Assembly (NCBI RefSeq): GCF_020382885.2
Contig: NC_058510.1
Location: forward strand, 7,126,862 to 7,190,861
Direction: 5' to 3'
From: Scatophagus argus
Taxonomy: Eukaryota > Chordata > Actinopteri > Scatophagidae
Length of the DNA stretch: 64,000 bases
Part shown: positions 60,691 to 64,000 of the stretch, piece by piece
How positions within the stretch are numbered: position 1 is the stretch's first letter
Layout: every line of letters begins with the position of its first letter
Notes under the pieces: generated by a model
What the model was told of the DNA's origin: nothing
What the model saw: only the letters and a program-made list of their open reading frames with translations
Database searches by the model: none
Position numbers and translations under genes: made by a program

Positions 60691-61791
60691 TCACTTAACG
60701 TCAGAGGAGGCCTTACTTTTGGCTGTAAGGCTCAAGGCCTCAGAGGCACGAAAAGAAAGGGAGCTCATCTTGGAGCTGATGCTCGGGTGAGGAACTGTCA
60801 CTCCACCTGGTGAGCAGTGCAACAGACGCAGCAAGTTCTTGCGAAAGTTGTGCCCAACAAAGCCGTACACAATGGGGTTAACGCAGCTGCTGATGTAGGC
60901 AATGCAGATGGTGAAGGGCATGGCGGTGTCAATGATTTCCAGGATGGCACAGTTATCCCCATGTGTCAGCTGGGTGAGCATCTGCATTAAGTGGAACACC
61001 TGATGGGGCGCCCAGCACAGGAAGAAGGCCAGGACAGCTGCTGCAAGCATGCGCAGTACCTCATCATCCCGGGAACGAGAGCTTTTCTGAACGTGTCTTG
61101 CTCCAACCAGCGCCCGTCCGATCAGGCAGTAACACGTGATGATGATGACAAAGGGCACCAGGAAGCCCAACAGGCTTTTCATCACACTGATGGCAAGCAG
61201 GAGCTCCTTTAACCCCTTGGCATTTTTGGTGCCTGGGTGCAGAACGGCACACACTGTGCTGTTAGAGTCTGCGATGTTGTAGACATCCCTTGTCAGTGCG
61301 GAGGGCACACTAAGCACAAAGGCGAAAAGCCAGATCACTACACAGGTGATGTGTGCATACGCCACAGTGCGGAACCTGCGTGATCGCACCGGGTGGGCAA
61401 TGGCAAGGTAACGGTCAATGCTGAGTGCTGTGAGAAAGAAGACGCTGGTGTAGAGGTTGAACATCGCCATCCCTCCACTGGCCTTGCACAGGAACCCTCC
61501 AAAGGGCCAATGGTAGCCCGTGGCAGTGAATGTAGCCCACATAGGTAGGGTGATGAGGAAGGTGAGGTCGGAAACAGCGAGATTGAGCACAAAAATGTTG
61601 GCCACTGTCTTAAGCTTCATGTAGCAGTAGATGACAGCCACTACCATACTGTTTCCGACAATGCCGATGACAAAGTTACAACCATAGACGATGGGTACCA
61701 GGGTGAAAATGATTTCATGGCTTCCGGACATGCCGCATTTCAGAATTATCTGTTGTTCTGTCGCTCCTGCAGTTATGTTCTGCATTTTCAC
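60691..61791 (-). CDS. agtr1: Angiotensin II receptor type 1 (class A GPCR)
   Basis: A single coding exon of 366 residues with seven hydrophobic segments. AT1 binds angiotensin II at the cell surface and signals mainly through Gq to control vascular tone, salt balance and aldosterone or cortisol release. Seen: N-glycosylation site N5 (NIT), disulfide pairs C19-C281 and C102-C181, TM1-ICL1 signature GNSMVV...YMKLKTVA, D75 in TM2, DRY (126-128) and NPIVY (305-309). AT1 pocket residues conserved: Y36, W85, R168, K205, D288. The tail KMSSLSFRASEALSL matches the AT1 KMSTLSYR motif, which excludes AT2. Differences from human include Q270 at the position of D263 and A109 at V108. It sits next to cpb1 as in mammals. 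Fish may carry two agtr1 copies and which one this is cannot be told here. Confidence 0.95.
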   Translation of the reverse strand: MKMQNITAGATEQQIILKCGMSGSHEIIFTLVPIVYGCNFVIGIVGNSMVVAVIYCYMKLKTVANIFVLNLAVSDLTFLITLPMWATFTATGYHWPFGGFLCKASGGMAMFNLYTSVFFLTALSIDRYLAIAHPVRSRRFRTVAYAHITCVVIWLFAFVLSVPSALTRDVYNIADSNSTVCAVLHPGTKNAKGLKELLLAISVMKSLLGFLVPFVIIITCYCLIGRALVGARHVQKSSRSRDDEVLRMLAAAVLAFFLCWAPHQVFHLMQMLTQLTHGDNCAILEIIDTAMPFTICIAYISSCVNPIVYGFVGHNFRKNLLRLLHCSPGGVTVPHPSISSKMSSLSFRASEALSLTAKSKASSDVK

Positions 61792-61890
61792 TTTTTAGTG
61801 CCAGATCCTGGGAGTTTTAAACAGGGGCCCTGTCGGCAGGGTGCGTCTGTGGCGACTGATACAGGCCTTGGGCGAGGGCCTCAGCGAGAC
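61792..61890 (-). other. agtr1: agtr1 leader part of the coding exon, splice acceptor
   Basis: On minus, TGTTTCTTTTATAG ends at 61891, giving a 99-nt leader before the ATG at 61791-61789. Vertebrate AT1 genes have non-coding upstream exons and an intronless coding region, which fits. The upstream exon(s) are not identified; they lie further right, possibly outside the window. Confidence 0.55.
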
Positions 61891-61899
61891 CTATAAAAG

Positions 61900-64000
61900 A
61901 AACACAGCAAAAATGTCACTGGCAGTCTGAGGGAAGAGCCATCATTACCGCTGGCACGGCCCATAAACGCTAATCCACACGAGCACCCATGAAAGTGCTC
62001 ACCCTACACCAGCTCATTAAAGACCTGCACATTAAAGTCATCATGACACTTTATGTTATTTCTGTAAAATAAGAAGCCATGAAAAACAGATGTTGTATGT
62101 TATTCAATATTCCAAAAATGCCCTTTGAAACGTCATTATACAGACAGTCTGCATTCTCCTCTCTCTTTAAAATCGCCTCGTGGCTAATGAATGACAACAG
62201 TAAAACAGTACTGTGTTTATCAAATGGTACGTCCATCTGGGTGGACTGTCAGCACCCGGAAGGAGAACATTTATGCTTTGTGTTATGACCTGTGTTAATG
62301 AAGACTGCATGGCAAAGTGCAAGCTTGGATAACAACGCCATTAAACATTGAGGTACTGAGAGAGCAGGGAGGAGAGAGAGAGAGTGAGAGAGGGTTGAGA
62401 CTCCAGTCACTGTAAAAGACATGTCACGTTTCAAGCCCTTGGTGTGCAGAGATACATTGTACCCAGCATGAGAACTTCTAATCAGCGCACACCTAAACAA
62501 ACAGGACAGCAGGGATTCGGCTCTGTGGAAACTTTGCTCTGTGAGAAAATCAAACCTGCGTGCTGCGGAAAATTTGCCTCTGGGCTACTTTTTGCTTCAT
62601 TTGAACGAGCAGAATGTGAAATGGGAGTAAAAAACAAATTCCCCCTTTTGTTGAGAGTCTTTATGTTTAATAGAATAGCTCAGTGAGTGTCATTAGTGGG
62701 GCTCATGTAATAATATTAGCATAAGCCTGATGTGTACTATCACTATTGCTGCAAAGATAGTTTCTGCTACCAATTACATGACAATGACAGCATGTTTACA
62801 TTAAAGCCTAACAGATATCAGGGGAAAACATGCTCTAAATTTGAACATATGGCACATACAGCTTTAAAAAACAGTTTATGGGCTGGGTTTTTTTTTTCAG
62901 AATATGAAACCTTTTGTGAAATACTGATAAATTGTAGATCACTGTATAAGCTGCCACAATAGAAATGATTAGCAATTTGACTAAACTAAGCAGGTGTCTC
63001 GCCACAAGATGGCATTCTAGCATTAAGATTTTACTCTTTTTCCATCTCACAGATAACAAAGTGGAAAATGTATTGGTACATATAGTTTTACCTCAGGTAG
63101 TCCAAATAAATACTTATTTAAAAATAAAATGTAAAAACTGACTTTGCTTTTGCAGACCTCCGGCTGCTGTTATTGTTCTCACAGCTACTGTGGACTACAA
63201 TTGAATGCACTTACTACAACCTTCCCTATCTGCATTCCTCCTGCCTCTGGTTGGCATTAAGACAGTCTGAGCCCCTCCAGTAGAACTGTTTTATCTCCAA
63301 GTCTGAGATCTCATTGTCCGCCAGGTTTCTGCGCATGAATTCTTCGGAAAAAAAAAAAAAAAGAGTCCACTACAGCAACAGCCGTATCGGTTACAGATGT
63401 GGGGATTGTTGAGTGTTGAAGATGTGTGGGTGCCAAGGGCAACAGAATAATGAAACATCTCTGCGAGTCTCCTGCACAGAGCTTGGTCTAGCAGGTAGGA
63501 CAAAGCACCAACACAGATGTCACTGCTTGGATTTACTGTACATGTGTTTTCTTTTTCTAATGATTATAACAGTGGGAGGCTGTAAATTTAAACGGCACAG
63601 TTGAGAACGATGAAACACATATCAGTTACACAGTTTAGGGATTTAAAACCGTTTAAGACAGTCTCTTGATGCTGAGAAGAGTTCTGATGACCACAAATGG
63701 AAATATGGGCGAAAATGATCACCGCATGTCTTTTACCATTATTGCAGCTGGCAGTTTAACCGCCAGTATTTTTCCATGATGGAGATGCTCGAGGCAAGGG
63801 GGCATTTGTTGGAAGTGAATATAAACAAGGTTGAAAGTTATTGCTGCCTATATATGTAAGTGAGCCCCATAATAAAGGTGAGGTGGCCACACAGAAGGCG
63901 AATCGGAAGCAGGTGATTTAGTGTGGCCGTGTCCAGTGAGCTATAGCTCGAATTGAGATGGCACATTACTGAATGACAGCCATAAACCCTGGGTGACCAC
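61900..64000. other. Upstream of agtr1, no gene recognised
   Basis: Presumed agtr1 first intron or intergenic. A GAGA-type run occurs near 62372-62390 and an A-run at about 63349-63362. No coding exon, RNA gene or named transposon seen. A non-coding agtr1 exon could be hidden here. Confidence 0.4.

Noticed and set aside
61891-61899. CTATAAAAGA read on plus as a TATA box
   Set aside because: No plus-strand gene follows. On minus the same bases are the splice acceptor TTTTATAG of the agtr1 coding exon.
1-64000. CRISPR arrays, operons, phage or integrated-virus content
   Set aside because: The window is eukaryotic with spliced genes. No regular spacer-repeat array, ribosome-binding-site operons or viral genes are visible.

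Overview
This window is vertebrate nuclear DNA from a ray-finned fish, most likely a percomorph teleost. The evidence is short introns with GT-AG boundaries, six genes whose proteins align closely with human families, and dispersed repeats of kinds I recognise from spiny-rayed fish: a Tc1 relic, a MITE family with ends like GCAGATTAATCGATAATGA, and a MITE with ends like AAAGGTCCAGTGTG. There is no prokaryotic feature, CRISPR array or integrated virus that I can support.

Gene order from left to right is slc35g2 (+), nck1 (+), bdh1 (-), gyg1 (-), cpb1 (-), agtr1 (-). In human all six orthologues lie on the long arm of chromosome 3: SLC35G2-NCK1 together, GYG1-CPB1-AGTR1 together, and BDH1 elsewhere. 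This supports the orthology calls. The genes do not form one pathway. They are a transporter, an SH2/SH3 adaptor, a ketone-body type short-chain dehydrogenase, the primer of glycogen synthesis, a pancreatic digestive protease and the angiotensin II type 1 receptor.

Layout. 1-4.6 kb: gene-poor, with a decayed Tc1/mariner element that carries a second retroposon inside it. 4.7-7.7 kb: slc35g2, with a non-coding leader exon and one coding exon. 10.1-34.4 kb or further: nck1, with a CCAAT-rich promoter, a long first intron containing a diverged tandem duplication, three coding exons, and an internal alternative first exon at 24.86 kb that would make a protein lacking the first SH3 domain. 38.0-41.0 kb: bdh1, five coding exons, converging on nck1. 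43.2-53.1 kb: gyg1, seven coding exons. 54.4-59.6 kb: cpb1, eleven coding exons and a TATA promoter. 60.7-61.9 kb: agtr1, single coding exon with a spliced leader. The remainder is intergenic.

I spliced the exons by hand. Reading phase closes across every junction in nck1 (393 aa), bdh1 (361 aa), gyg1 (336 aa) and cpb1 (416 aa), and catalytic residues fall at the positions expected for each family. The observations most worth a second look are the phase-compatible alternative nck1 first exon, the roughly 546-bp tandem duplication with a shared open frame in nck1 intron 1, the membrane-type N-terminus on bdh1, a His-Ala tract encoded by a hexanucleotide repeat in gyg1, a perfect GTCACGTGAC element in the gyg1 promoter, and pocket substitutions in agtr1.
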